Below, one piece after another: positions 1 to 7,086 of a stretch of DNA of 64,000 nt. Position 1 is the stretch's first letter. The number at the start of each line of letters is the position of its first letter. The stretch comes from Actinomycetaceae bacterium. GTDB lineage: Bacteria > Actinomycetota > Actinomycetes > Actinomycetales > Actinomycetaceae. The stretch spans positions 44,566-108,565 of the forward strand of contig JAUNLN010000004.1 of NCBI GenBank assembly GCA_030532245.1, in the 5' to 3' direction. The position numbers and the translations under genes were made by a program. Under the pieces are notes generated by a model, which had not been told where the DNA came from, searched no databases, and saw only the letters and a list, made by a program, of their open reading frames with translations.

Positions 1-426
1 CGTGTTGTTGTCGTTGACCAGCGCAAGAAGCGCGATGGCCGCGTTATTGAAGAGATCGGCACGTACGATCCGACGCGTACGCCTTCGGCTATTTCGATTA
101 AGGGCGATCGCGCTCAGTACTGGCTCGGTGTTGGCGCACAGCCGTCCGACCAGGTTCGTAACCTGCTTCGTCTGACTGGCGACCTCGCTGCGCACAAGGG
201 TGTTGAGAACCCGGTTTCGCGCGTGAAGTACGCTTCTGCGGATGAGGAGGCAGCTGCGAAGGCTATTAAGGCTGCTGAGGAAGAGGCTCTGCGTCGCAAG
301 GCTGCAATCGCTGAGGCAAAGCAGAAGGCTGAGGCCGAGGCTGCTGCAGCTAAGAAGGCTGAGGAGGAGGCCGCAGCTGCTGCTGAGGCTGAGACCGCTG
401 AGGCCGCTGAGGCAGAGGAAGCCTAA
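1..426 (+). CDS. rpsP: 30S ribosomal protein S16, 5'-truncated by window edge
   Basis: The first reading frame is open from base 1 and encodes the bulk of S16 ([20 protein letters not shown], then [18 protein letters not shown] and [10 protein letters not shown]), a small-subunit protein needed for 30S assembly. The start codon lies left of the window. After the S16 core, which ends near [10 protein letters not shown], about 65 residues of almost pure Ala/Glu/Lys follow, predicted to form a charged helix. Such tails are known on actinobacterial S16 proteins but vary in length. The stop codon overlaps the next start by one base, so the two genes are translationally coupled. It heads the classical rpsP-khpA-rimM-trmD-rplS order. 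Confidence 0.97.
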   Translation, partial: RVVVVDQRKKRDGRVIEEIGTYDPTRTPSAISIKGDRAQYWLGVGAQPSDQVRNLLRLTGDLAAHKGVENPVSRVKYASADEEAAAKAIKAAEEEALRRKAAIAEAKQKAEAEAAAAKKAEEEAAAAAEAETAEAAEAEEA

Positions 427-665
427 TGTTAGCTGACGCCCTGGAACATCTGGTTAGTGGGATTGTGGATAACCCCGACGATGTCGAGGTGAACACGAGA
501 TCCATGCGCCGCGGCCAACTGCTTGAGGTCCGCGTGCATCCGGACGACTTGGGACGTGTCATTGGGCGAAATGGTCGCACGGCGCGCGCTTTGCGTGCGG
601 TGATGTCGGCGCTTTCGACCAGAGGCCCCGTTCGAGTCGACGTTATCGATACTGATCGGGATTAG
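426..665 (+). CDS. khpA: KH-domain RNA-binding protein (KhpA/UPF0109)
   Basis: This 79-residue protein is a single KH domain with the signature DDLGRVIGRNGRTARALRAV, whose GRNG loop contacts RNA phosphates. The family binds RNA and, in Gram-positive bacteria, works with KhpB/Jag in RNA regulation linked to cell division and elongation. ATG at 426 overlaps the rpsP stop by one base, so it depends on rpsP translation. The length is normal for the family. The position between rpsP and rimM is conserved across Gram-positive bacteria and supports the call. Confidence 0.93.
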   Translation: MLADALEHLVSGIVDNPDDVEVNTRSMRRGQLLEVRVHPDDLGRVIGRNGRTARALRAVMSALSTRGPVRVDVIDTDRD

Positions 666-676
666 TTATTTGGATT

Positions 677-712
677 TTGGGGCGGTGTGGCGTTTTACGC
701 ACACCGCCCCAA
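677..712 (+). terminator. Strong hairpin between khpA and rimM
   Basis: A perfect 13-bp inverted repeat (677-689 with 700-712; arm GGGGCGGTGTG) encloses a 10-base loop. No U-run follows, so it may be an intrinsic terminator of the U-poor actinobacterial kind, an attenuator, or a processing/stability element that lowers rimM-trmD relative to rpsP. Confidence 0.6.
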
Positions 713-750
713 GTCGTATGCGAGTGGTTGTTGCGGGTGAGGAGCTTTAG

Positions 751-1254
751 ATGGACGTACTGGTTGGCGTGGTTGGCGCGGCGCACGCGCTGAAGGGTGA
801 AGTGTATTTGGATGTGCGCACGGATTCGCCCGAGGAGAGGTTTTTTGAGGGCGCTGTGTTGCGCAAGGAGGGTGGCGGCTCGCTGACGGTGAAGTCGCTT
901 CGCGTGCATAAGGGTCGCCTGGTGGTGCGGTTTGAGGAGGTGTCTGACCGCAATGGTGCGGAGGCGATTCGGGGTACTCGCCTGGTGATTGACTCGGCGG
1001 AGGTCGAGGAGGAGGAAGACGCCTGGTACCCGCATGAGCTGGTGGGTATGGATGTGCGCACGGTTGATGGTGAGCCGCGGGGCACGTTGAAGGATTTTAT
1101 TCCGGGTGCGGCGCAGGACCTGCTTGTGGTTGAGTGGGAGGGCCGCGAGGTGTTGGTGCCGTTCGTGTATGAGATTGTGCCGGAGGTGCTGGAGGATGAG
1201 CGCGTGATTTTGATTGATCCTCCGGGCGGCCTGTTTGACGATGAGGAAGCGTGA
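751..1254 (+). CDS. rimM: 16S rRNA processing protein RimM
   Basis: A 167-residue RimM: an N-terminal barrel (VGVVGAAHALKGEVYLDVRTD) is followed by a PRC-barrel that starts around DAWYPHELVGMDVRT and ends in the VLVPFVYEIVPEV segment. RimM binds S19 in the 30S head and assists 16S maturation. ATG at 751 has GAGGAG seven bases upstream. The normal length and position directly before trmD make this a firm call. Only a few bases separate it from trmD, so both should be on one transcript. Confidence 0.96.
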   Translation: MDVLVGVVGAAHALKGEVYLDVRTDSPEERFFEGAVLRKEGGGSLTVKSLRVHKGRLVVRFEEVSDRNGAEAIRGTRLVIDSAEVEEEEDAWYPHELVGMDVRTVDGEPRGTLKDFIPGAAQDLLVVEWEGREVLVPFVYEIVPEVLEDERVILIDPPGGLFDDEEA

Positions 1255-1259
1255 GCTGC

Positions 1260-2573
1260 ATGAGGTTTGATCTGGTCTCCATTTTCCCTGAGTTTTTCGG
1301 CGTGCTGGATTTGTCGCTGATGGGGAAGGCGAAGGAGTCGGGTGCACTGCAGATTCAGGCGCATGATTTGAGGGATTGGACTGAGGATCGTCACAGAACG
1401 GTTGACGATACTCCTTACGGTGGCGGAGCTGGAATGGTGATGCGCGCTGACATTTGGGGTAAGGCTCTCGACGACGTTTTGAAGCCCGCTGGCCGTGTGG
1501 TGTTGGCTGTGCCAACGCCTTCGGGTACTCCGCTTACCCAGCATCATGTGCGTTCCCTGGCTCGCGCGGATCAGATTGTGGTTGCGTGCGGCCGCTACGA
1601 GGGCATCGACCAGCGCGTGATGGATCACTACCGTGGCGTCGAAGGCGTCGAGGTGTTCGAGTACTCCATCGGCGATTACGTTCTAAACGGCGGCGAGGTC
1701 GCCGCGATTGTTTTGGTTGAGGCGGTCGCGCGCCTGCTCGATGGCTTCATGGGGAACCCTGAGTCGCTCACGGAGGAGTCTTTCGAGGGTGACGTTGTCG
1801 AGTATCCGGCGTACACGAGGCCGCAGGTTTGGCGGGGCTTGGAGGTACCGCAGGTCTTGATGGGCGGGAATCACGCGCAGATTGATGCGTGGAGGCGTTC
1901 TCGCTCGCTTGAGAAGACGGCGCTCGTGCGCGCGGATTTAATCAACCGTACGAATCCGCTAACGCTTTCGACTCTGGACCGCGAGGTCCTCACCCGTTTT
2001 GGTTGGATTGCTAGGCGAGATAGCGCGCGCTGGGAGAAGGTCCGCATTCGCCGGGCAACGCTGAATGATGCGGTGCAGATCGCGCAGGTGGCAGCTGAAA
2101 CTTTCCCGGACGCGTGCCCGTACTACGTTCCGGTCGAGGCGCAAAAGGAGCACATCGAGCGGTGGCTTTCCGTAGAGGAGATCACCAAGTGGCTCCAGAG
2201 CCCGGATCATCGGGTGATGGTCGCGGAGATCGAGGGCAGGATCGTTGCGTACACGCTGGTCATCTTGTACTCGGAGGGTGATTATCCAGGTGACGTGCCC
2301 GCGGAGGTGATTGCTCCGGCCCCCACCTACTTGTCGAAGGTTTACACGCTGTCTGCTTGGCGTGGAACGGGGCTTTCGGGAGGCATTTTGGAGGCCGCGA
2401 TTGAGGATGCGAAGCCGTTTGCGAAGGGCAGTCAGGTTGTGCTGGGAACGGCGGTGCAGAATAAGCGGGCGAGGCGTTTTTACCGCAGGCACGGGTTTGA
2501 AACTGCGGGGAGGCGCGTGTTTATGGTTGGCGGCATTCGCAATGAGGATGTCGTGATGACCCGCGAGCTCTAG
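1260..2573 (+). CDS. trmD: tRNA (guanine37-N1)-methyltransferase fused to a GNAT acetyltransferase domain
   Basis: Residues 1 to about 245 are a complete TrmD (MRFDLVSIFPEFF; the knot region around CGRYEGIDQRV and YSIGDYVLNGGE; the terminal VLMGGNHAQIDAWRR). TrmD makes m1G37 in tRNAs reading CNN and GGN codons. The frame then runs without a stop into about 175 residues of GNAT fold: an N-terminal VRIRRATLNDAVQIAQVA, an acetyl-CoA loop WRGTGLSGGIL, and the final NKRARRFYRRHGFE typical of N-acetyltransferases. No frameshift or stop divides the two. ATG at 1260 is preferred because GAGGAAG lies 10 bases upstream; an overlapping GTG at 1251 has no room for it. The substrate of the acetyltransferase half is unknown. 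Confidence 0.93.
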   Translation: MRFDLVSIFPEFFGVLDLSLMGKAKESGALQIQAHDLRDWTEDRHRTVDDTPYGGGAGMVMRADIWGKALDDVLKPAGRVVLAVPTPSGTPLTQHHVRSLARADQIVVACGRYEGIDQRVMDHYRGVEGVEVFEYSIGDYVLNGGEVAAIVLVEAVARLLDGFMGNPESLTEESFEGDVVEYPAYTRPQVWRGLEVPQVLMGGNHAQIDAWRRSRSLEKTALVRADLINRTNPLTLSTLDREVLTRFGWIARRDSARWEKVRIRRATLNDAVQIAQVAAETFPDACPYYVPVEAQKEHIERWLSVEEITKWLQSPDHRVMVAEIEGRIVAYTLVILYSEGDYPGDVPAEVIAPAPTYLSKVYTLSAWRGTGLSGGILEAAIEDAKPFAKGSQVVLGTAVQNKRARRFYRRHGFETAGRRVFMVGGIRNEDVVMTREL

Positions 2574-2718
2574 TTCGCGGGCCCGATGAGCCGGTAAACG
2601 GCGGTTTCTTGGGTTAAGTAGCGTGAGTTTGCTAACGGAAACGGAGCGCGGATGCTTAGCGTATCGACGCTTCGCTTCGAATATGGCAAAATGAAGCGGT
2701 TGGAAAACGGTGGTGCCA

Positions 2719-2805
2719 CCTGCCGCAGGGGGTCACCTGGGCCGGGTTCCAAGAAGAATGTCAGCGGTTTTAAGCCGCTTTATGTTCAGTGCTGACCTGC
2801 GGCAG
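2719..2805 (+). promoter_or_regulatory. Structured leader upstream of rplS
   Basis: In the 250-base gap before rplS, CTGCCGCAGG (2720-2729) is exactly complementary to CCTGCGGCAG (2796-2805). Inside that pair sits a second hairpin, AGCGG (2763-2767) with CCGCT (2775-2779). The outer arm ends 19 bases before the rplS ATG. The arrangement suggests an autoregulatory ribosomal-protein leader or attenuator. Leaders for L19 are known in other phyla, but I do not recognise this one. Confidence 0.5.
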
Positions 2806-2824
2806 TTCTGTTCGGGAGAAGAAA

Positions 2825-3172
2825 ATGCAGAAGCTAGATGCAGTCGACCAGCCGTTGCTGCGTTCCGACATTCCTGACTTCAAGGCGGGCGACACCGTCA
2901 AGGTAAACGTAAAGGTTACCGAAGGTAACCGCACGCGTATCCAGGTTTTCCAGGGCATTGTTATTGCTCGTCGTGGCGAGGGTATTCGTGAGACGTTCAC
3001 CGTCCGCAAGATTTCCTTCGGCGTGGGTGTGGAGCGTACGTTCCCGCTGCACGCGCCGACCATCGATTCGATCGAGGTCGTAACTGTTGGTCGTGTTCGT
3101 CGCGCGAAGCTTTACTACTTGCGTGACCGTCACGGCAAGGCTGCGAAGGTTCGCGAGAAGCGTTCCAACTAA
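2825..3172 (+). CDS. rplS: 50S ribosomal protein L19
   Basis: A 115-residue L19, located at the 30S-50S interface. The core [20 protein letters not shown], the [14 protein letters not shown] stretch and [17 protein letters not shown] are all typical. ATG at 2825 follows GGGAGAAGAAA; an in-frame upstream ATG at 2789 would add 12 residues not found in the family, so it is not used. The gene follows a structured leader and is closed by a terminator at 3186. Confidence 0.97.
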   Translation: MQKLDAVDQPLLRSDIPDFKAGDTVKVNVKVTEGNRTRIQVFQGIVIARRGEGIRETFTVRKISFGVGVERTFPLHAPTIDSIEVVTVGRVRRAKLYYLRDRHGKAAKVREKRSN

Positions 3173-3185
3173 GCAGTTGTGATTG

Positions 3186-3213
3186 GTGCCCCGGCTTTGG
3201 TCGGGGCACTTTT
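3186..3213 (+). terminator. Intrinsic terminator after rplS
   Basis: GTGCCCCG (3186-3193) pairs with CGGGGCAC (3202-3209), an 8-bp GC-rich stem with an 8-base loop, followed directly by TTTT. This ends the rpsP-rplS operon. Confidence 0.85.
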
Positions 3214-3309
3214 GTTTGCACACCTTGTTTGCTCCACGCGGGCCCGCGCGTTTTTGAGTGGGTGTTTTCGCCTGTTGGTTCTAAAATGGGCGTGAACTGA
3301 AGGAGACGT

Positions 3310-4083
3310 ATGGAAGAGTATCCCGGCGCAATATTGTTGCGGCGTAGGAGCATGCCGAAGGCAGGCTTCGATTATCGTCCGCGGCACGCCATTGTCGCGT
3401 ATAGCGAGGGGATGCATGAGGAGAAGCCTCAGTCGTTGCTTCATCAGGCTCGCGAGTTGTTTTTGATTCTGGTGTTGGCGATTTTGTTGTCGTCGGCGTT
3501 GCGCGCATTTTTGGTGCAGGCGTTTTGGATTCCGTCGAGTTCGATGGAAGACACGCTGCAGGTTGGCGACAACGTGCTTGTTTCGCGTTTAACTCCGGGC
3601 GTGTTTGATTTGGAGCGAGGCGACGTCGTCGTCTTTCGGGATGCGAATGAGTGGCTCGGTGATCCTCCGGAGAAGACGGGGGCGGCGAAGTTCTTCCAAA
3701 GTGCGCTTGAGTTTACTGGCCTGCGGCCCGCATCGGGCGAGCAGCATTTGGTGAAGCGCGTTATTGGTGTTGGGGGAGACACGATTGAGTGCTGTGATGA
3801 TGGGGGTCGCCTCCTTGTGAACGGAACTCCTATCGATGAGCCCTATCTTGCTCCGGGGTCGGATAATTCGCTGCAGCCTTTCAAGGTGACCGTGCCGGAT
3901 CGTCACCTGTGGGTGATGGGGGATAACCGCAATCATTCTGCGGATTCTCGCGCTCACATGGTCATTCCGGATCTTGCCTACGTGGATGAGAACGACGTGG
4001 TTGGCAAGGTATTTTTCGTGAGCTGGCCGTTTGATCACTGGTCGAATCCTACGAACAACGAGCCGTTTGAAGCTGTTGAATAA
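3310..4083 (+). CDS. lepB: Signal peptidase I
   Basis: This membrane-bound serine/lysine peptidase removes signal peptides from exported proteins. Its 257 residues show a basic cytoplasmic N-terminus of about 47 residues, one transmembrane helix (about 50-70), the catalytic serine box WIPSSSMEDTL (nucleophile about Ser78), the general-base segment HLVKRVIGVGGD (about Lys149) and the closing GDNRNHSADSR motif. ATG at 3310 has GAAGGAG upstream. An AT-rich TAAAAT at 3282-3287 is a possible -10 box, consistent with a new transcript after the rplS terminator. The gene is followed at one base by rnhB. Confidence 0.95.
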   Translation: MEEYPGAILLRRRSMPKAGFDYRPRHAIVAYSEGMHEEKPQSLLHQARELFLILVLAILLSSALRAFLVQAFWIPSSSMEDTLQVGDNVLVSRLTPGVFDLERGDVVVFRDANEWLGDPPEKTGAAKFFQSALEFTGLRPASGEQHLVKRVIGVGGDTIECCDDGGRLLVNGTPIDEPYLAPGSDNSLQPFKVTVPDRHLWVMGDNRNHSADSRAHMVIPDLAYVDENDVVGKVFFVSWPFDHWSNPTNNEPFEAVE

Positions 4084-4084
4084 G

Positions 4085-4744
4085 ATGCCTGTTGCAACAA
4101 CCGAGGTGGAGCGTAGCCTGGCGCGGTTTGGCGTTGTTGTTGGCATGGATGAGGTGGGCCGCGGCGCGCTTGCAGGCCCGGTTGCCGTTGGGGCGAGCGT
4201 GTCGCCGGGCAAAGAGCCGCAGGTGCAGCTTGCCGATTCGAAGTATTTGAGTGCGAAGGCTCGCGAGCAGCTTGTACTGGAGGCGGCGAGGTTTGCGTGG
4301 CCATCGGCGGTAGGGATGGCTTCGGCGGCTGAAGTGGATGAGCTTGGTATAACGGGTGCGCTCCAGTTGGCGGGTCTTCGGGCTTTGCGAACGCTGTTCG
4401 TGCAGGGCGTGGTTGCAGATGTTGTGCTACTGGATGGCTCTCACGACTGGCTGACGCCAAAAGTGGATTTGCTTGATTCGGCAAGTTCCGCGGCGGAGGA
4501 GTACGCGACGCTCGGAGCGCCAAGGGTGAAGACGCTTGTGAAGGCGGACGCTACGTGCATGGTCGTGTCTGCGGCTTCTATCGTGGCTAAAGTGGTGCGT
4601 GACCATTTGATGGAAACTCTGCCCGATCCGGGCTACGGTTGGGCATCGAATAAGGGGTATGCGTCGGCTGCGCATCGCAAGGCTTTGGCGTCGCTGGGTG
4701 TAAGCGCGTATCATCGTCAGTCTTGGCGGCTTTTGGGGGAATAG
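4085..4744 (+). CDS. rnhB: Ribonuclease HII
   Basis: RNase HII cleaves RNA in RNA-DNA hybrids and removes single ribonucleotides from DNA. The acidic catalytic residues are seen in GMDEVGRGALAGPV (Asp-Glu pair) and in the VLLDGSHDW segment. The later block KADATCMVVSAASIVAKVVRD fits the family. ATG at 4085 begins one base after the lepB stop. The longer frame open upstream lies inside lepB and is rejected. At 219 residues it is of usual size. Co-location with lepB and a DUF2469 gene is the standard actinobacterial arrangement. Confidence 0.95.
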   Translation: MPVATTEVERSLARFGVVVGMDEVGRGALAGPVAVGASVSPGKEPQVQLADSKYLSAKAREQLVLEAARFAWPSAVGMASAAEVDELGITGALQLAGLRALRTLFVQGVVADVVLLDGSHDWLTPKVDLLDSASSAAEEYATLGAPRVKTLVKADATCMVVSAASIVAKVVRDHLMETLPDPGYGWASNKGYASAAHRKALASLGVSAYHRQSWRLLGE

Positions 4745-4762
4745 CAATGAGGGGCGTGGGCT

Positions 4763-5062
4763 GTGAATCCTGAGATTGAGAATTACGAGAACAATCTGGA
4801 GTTGGATCTCTTTCGCGAGTATCGCGATGTGATTGGTCTGTTTAAGTATGTCGTGGAGTCTGAGCGCCGGTTCTACCTGTGTAATCAGGTGGATCTCCAG
4901 GTTCGCCCGGTTGGTAACGACGTGTTTTTTGAACTGCGCCTGCAGGATGCTTGGGTGTGGGATATTTACCGTTCCTCTAGGTTTGTAAAGTCGGTTCGTA
5001 TCCTCACGTTTAAGGACGTGAATATTGAGGAGCTAACGAAGACGGAGCTTGAACTCCCGTAA
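4763..5062 (+). CDS. DUF2469 family protein
   Basis: A 99-residue conserved actinobacterial protein of unknown function (starts NPEIENYENNLELDLFREYR; later YLCNQVDLQVRP and DAWVWDIYRSSRFV). It has many aromatic and acidic residues, no membrane segment and no signal peptide. Start is GTG at 4763, with GAGGGGCG upstream. It almost always lies between rnhB and yraN, as here, which is the main reason for the assignment. No biochemical role should be inferred beyond this linkage. Confidence 0.88.
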   Translation: MNPEIENYENNLELDLFREYRDVIGLFKYVVESERRFYLCNQVDLQVRPVGNDVFFELRLQDAWVWDIYRSSRFVKSVRILTFKDVNIEELTKTELELP

Positions 5063-5129
5063 TCTCGCGAGCTTTCCCCAAAGCCCGGCCGCCCCTGGTT
5101 GTCCACACCTTTGAAACTGAATCTTTAGT

Positions 5130-5165
5130 CCTCCCGTCGCGATTCGTAAGGATTGCGGCGGGAGG
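5130..5165 (+). promoter_or_regulatory. Hairpin occluding the yraN ribosome binding site
   Basis: CCTCCCGTCGC (5130-5140) pairs with GCGGCGGGAGG (5155-5165): 11 base pairs, one of them G-U, with a 14-base loop. The 3' arm contains the GGGAGG Shine-Dalgarno of the next gene, whose ATG is at 5171. The stem is also followed by TTTTA, so it could act as a weak terminator for the upstream operon. Confidence 0.65.
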
Positions 5166-5170
5166 TTTTA

Positions 5171-5524
5171 ATGGCTAGAACACATAGACTCGGCCAGCTC
5201 GGCGAAGAGATGGCATCGGATTTCTTGACGGATCGCGGCTACCAAATACTTGACCGCAATTACCGTCGCCGCGGCGCTGAGATAGATATTGTTGCGCGCG
5301 ATCCTAAGCGCGGAATCGTGTTTGTGGAGGTGAAGACTCGCGCCGGCCAGTTTGCGGCAAGTGCTTGGGAGTCGATAACTCCGGCGAAGGTGGATGTTCT
5401 TCGTAGAGGAGCCGCTGTCTGGCTGCAAGAAAATGGTGTTCGAGGCTCGGTGCACCTGGATGCGATCGTGGTGAAGGTGAAGGGCCGGTCCGCTTCGATT
5501 GAGCATCGGAGGGGCATCGTATGA
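5171..5524 (+). CDS. yraN: YraN/UPF0102 nuclease-fold protein
   Basis: A 117-residue protein with the restriction-endonuclease-like fold: LGEEMASDFLTDRGYQILDRN, then RGAEIDIVARD and the VFVEVKTRAG motif, which carries the E-x-K typical of PD-(D/E)XK nucleases. The family sits beside comM and dprA and is thought to act on DNA, but the function is unproven. ATG at 5171 is chosen; the TTG at 5153 would lie inside the hairpin arm. Stop overlaps comM by four bases (ATGA), so it is coupled to it. Confidence 0.92.
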   Translation: MARTHRLGQLGEEMASDFLTDRGYQILDRNYRRRGAEIDIVARDPKRGIVFVEVKTRAGQFAASAWESITPAKVDVLRRGAAVWLQENGVRGSVHLDAIVVKVKGRSASIEHRRGIV

Positions 5525-7086
5525 AGCCGATTCTTGTGCGCACTCACGCGGTTGCGCTAACGGGTATTACGGCGAACATCATCTCGGTCGAAACGCATGT
5601 CGGTTCGGGTCTGGTGTCGTTCAACTTGGTGGGTATGCCGGACGCGTCGGTGCGCGAGTCTAGGGATCGTGTTCGCGCGGCGATGCAGTCGTGCGGTATC
5701 GATTGGTTTGAGCACCGCGTAACTGTGAACCTGTCGCCGGCGGGTATTCCAAAGGCGGGGTCAGCATTTGATCTTGCAATCGCGGTCGGCCTCCTAGCGG
5801 CGCGCGGGGTGCTCCCGCCAAGCGTGGTAGACGGCACGGTTTTCACCGCGGAGCTCGGCCTAGACGGCTCCCTGCGCCCCATTCGAGGCATTCTTTCTTC
5901 GGTGCTCGGCGCAAAGCGGGAGGGCATGAAGCAGGTTGTGGTGTCCGATCGTTCGCTCGCGGAGGCGCAGCTGGTTCCGGGCGTGGAAATCCTCGGCTTC
6001 AGTCACCTTCGTGATCTCGTCACTCATTTTGGAGGGCGACTCCCTTCGGTTCTGCCCCCGCTGTTGCCCAAAGACATTCTGGGCCAAAAGAAGTTGGTTA
6101 GGGAGGTTCGCGAACACGAACAGGTTGATCTAGCGGATGTTAAAGGCCAGTCTTTCGCCGTGGAGGGCCTGATTTTGGCAGCTGCAGGTGGCCACCACAT
6201 GCTAATGCTGGGCGAGCCGGGCGCCGGTAAGACGATGCTCGCAAGGCGTCTGCCCACTATCTTGCCTGCGCTAGATGATGAGGACGCGATTGCGGCTACC
6301 GCGATCCACTCGGTTAGTGGAACGTTTGATTCGTCCACGGGGCTGATTCGCACGCCGCCTATAGAGATGCCGCATCACAGCGCAACGATGGCGGCGATTA
6401 TTGGCGGCGGTTCGGGCGTGCCTCGCCCAGGAGCTATTTCTCGGGCGCACGCCGGCGTGCTTGTGTTAGATGAGGCGGCGGAGTTTTCCCCGCAGGTGCT
6501 TGACGCAATGCGCGAGCCTCTCGAGTCGGGTGTCGTGAACCTGCAGCGGGCGAGACATCACGTGGAGTATCCGGCGCGTTTCCAACTTATTTTGGCGTCG
6601 AACCCGTGTCCGTGTGGCCACGCGATTAGTCGGCGAAAGTCGTGTACCTGCTCGTCGATTCAGCAGCGCAGGTATTTGAGCCGCCTGTCGGGGCCCCTCC
6701 TTGACCGTTTGGATATTCAGATTCCAATGATGACGCCCTCTCCTGCCCAGCTTGCGGAGCCTCCCGCTTATTCTTCGAAAACCGCGAAGGAGGCGGTTGA
6801 AAGAGCTCGTGCTCGGGCGCGCAAACGTTGGGCGGGGACGCCTTGGAGTTTGAATGCGCACGTGCCAGCGAAGCTTCTTCGAGACCCGCAGTACGGCATT
6901 GATTCCGCGGTGCACAAGGGGATTGAGCACGCGATTGAGGACGGAACTTTGAGTTTGCGAGGCGCTACCAGGGTGCTTCGCCTGGCGTTAACGGTTGCGG
7001 ATGTGCGCGGAGCGGATCGGGCGGGGTTGCCCGAGTTGTCAAAGGCTTTGATGTTTAGAAATGGAGTTGAAAATGCGAATGCCTGA
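5521..7086 (+). CDS. comM: ComM/YifB-family Mg-chelatase-like AAA+ ATPase
   Basis: 521 residues in the usual order: an N-terminal Lon-substrate-binding-like S5 domain (SFNLVGMPDASVRESRDRVR, VNLSPAGIPKAGSAFDLAIA), a Walker A loop GEPGAGKTMLARR, Walker B VLVLDEAAEF, the SNPCPCG box, and a C-terminal helical region (LSLRGATRVLRLALTVAD). In competent Gram-negative species ComM is a branch-migration helicase for incoming DNA. The role in actinobacteria is less clear. ATG at 5521 overlaps yraN, and the 3' end overlaps dprA. Confidence 0.93.
   Translation: MKPILVRTHAVALTGITANIISVETHVGSGLVSFNLVGMPDASVRESRDRVRAAMQSCGIDWFEHRVTVNLSPAGIPKAGSAFDLAIAVGLLAARGVLPPSVVDGTVFTAELGLDGSLRPIRGILSSVLGAKREGMKQVVVSDRSLAEAQLVPGVEILGFSHLRDLVTHFGGRLPSVLPPLLPKDILGQKKLVREVREHEQVDLADVKGQSFAVEGLILAAAGGHHMLMLGEPGAGKTMLARRLPTILPALDDEDAIAATAIHSVSGTFDSSTGLIRTPPIEMPHHSATMAAIIGGGSGVPRPGAISRAHAGVLVLDEAAEFSPQVLDAMREPLESGVVNLQRARHHVEYPARFQLILASNPCPCGHAISRRKSCTCSSIQQRRYLSRLSGPLLDRLDIQIPMMTPSPAQLAEPPAYSSKTAKEAVERARARARKRWAGTPWSLNAHVPAKLLRDPQYGIDSAVHKGIEHAIEDGTLSLRGATRVLRLALTVADVRGADRAGLPELSKALMFRNGVENANA

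Noticed and set aside
643-1628. Two long open frames of about 290 codons on the minus strand over rimM-trmD
   Set aside because: Antisense to two well-supported genes; composition is Arg/His/Ser-rich without motifs and no ribosome binding site, a by-product of biased codon use.
7061-7072. Upstream ATG for dprA
   Set aside because: Would place the only Shine-Dalgarno inside the gene; ATG 7073 fits better, though the difference is only four residues.
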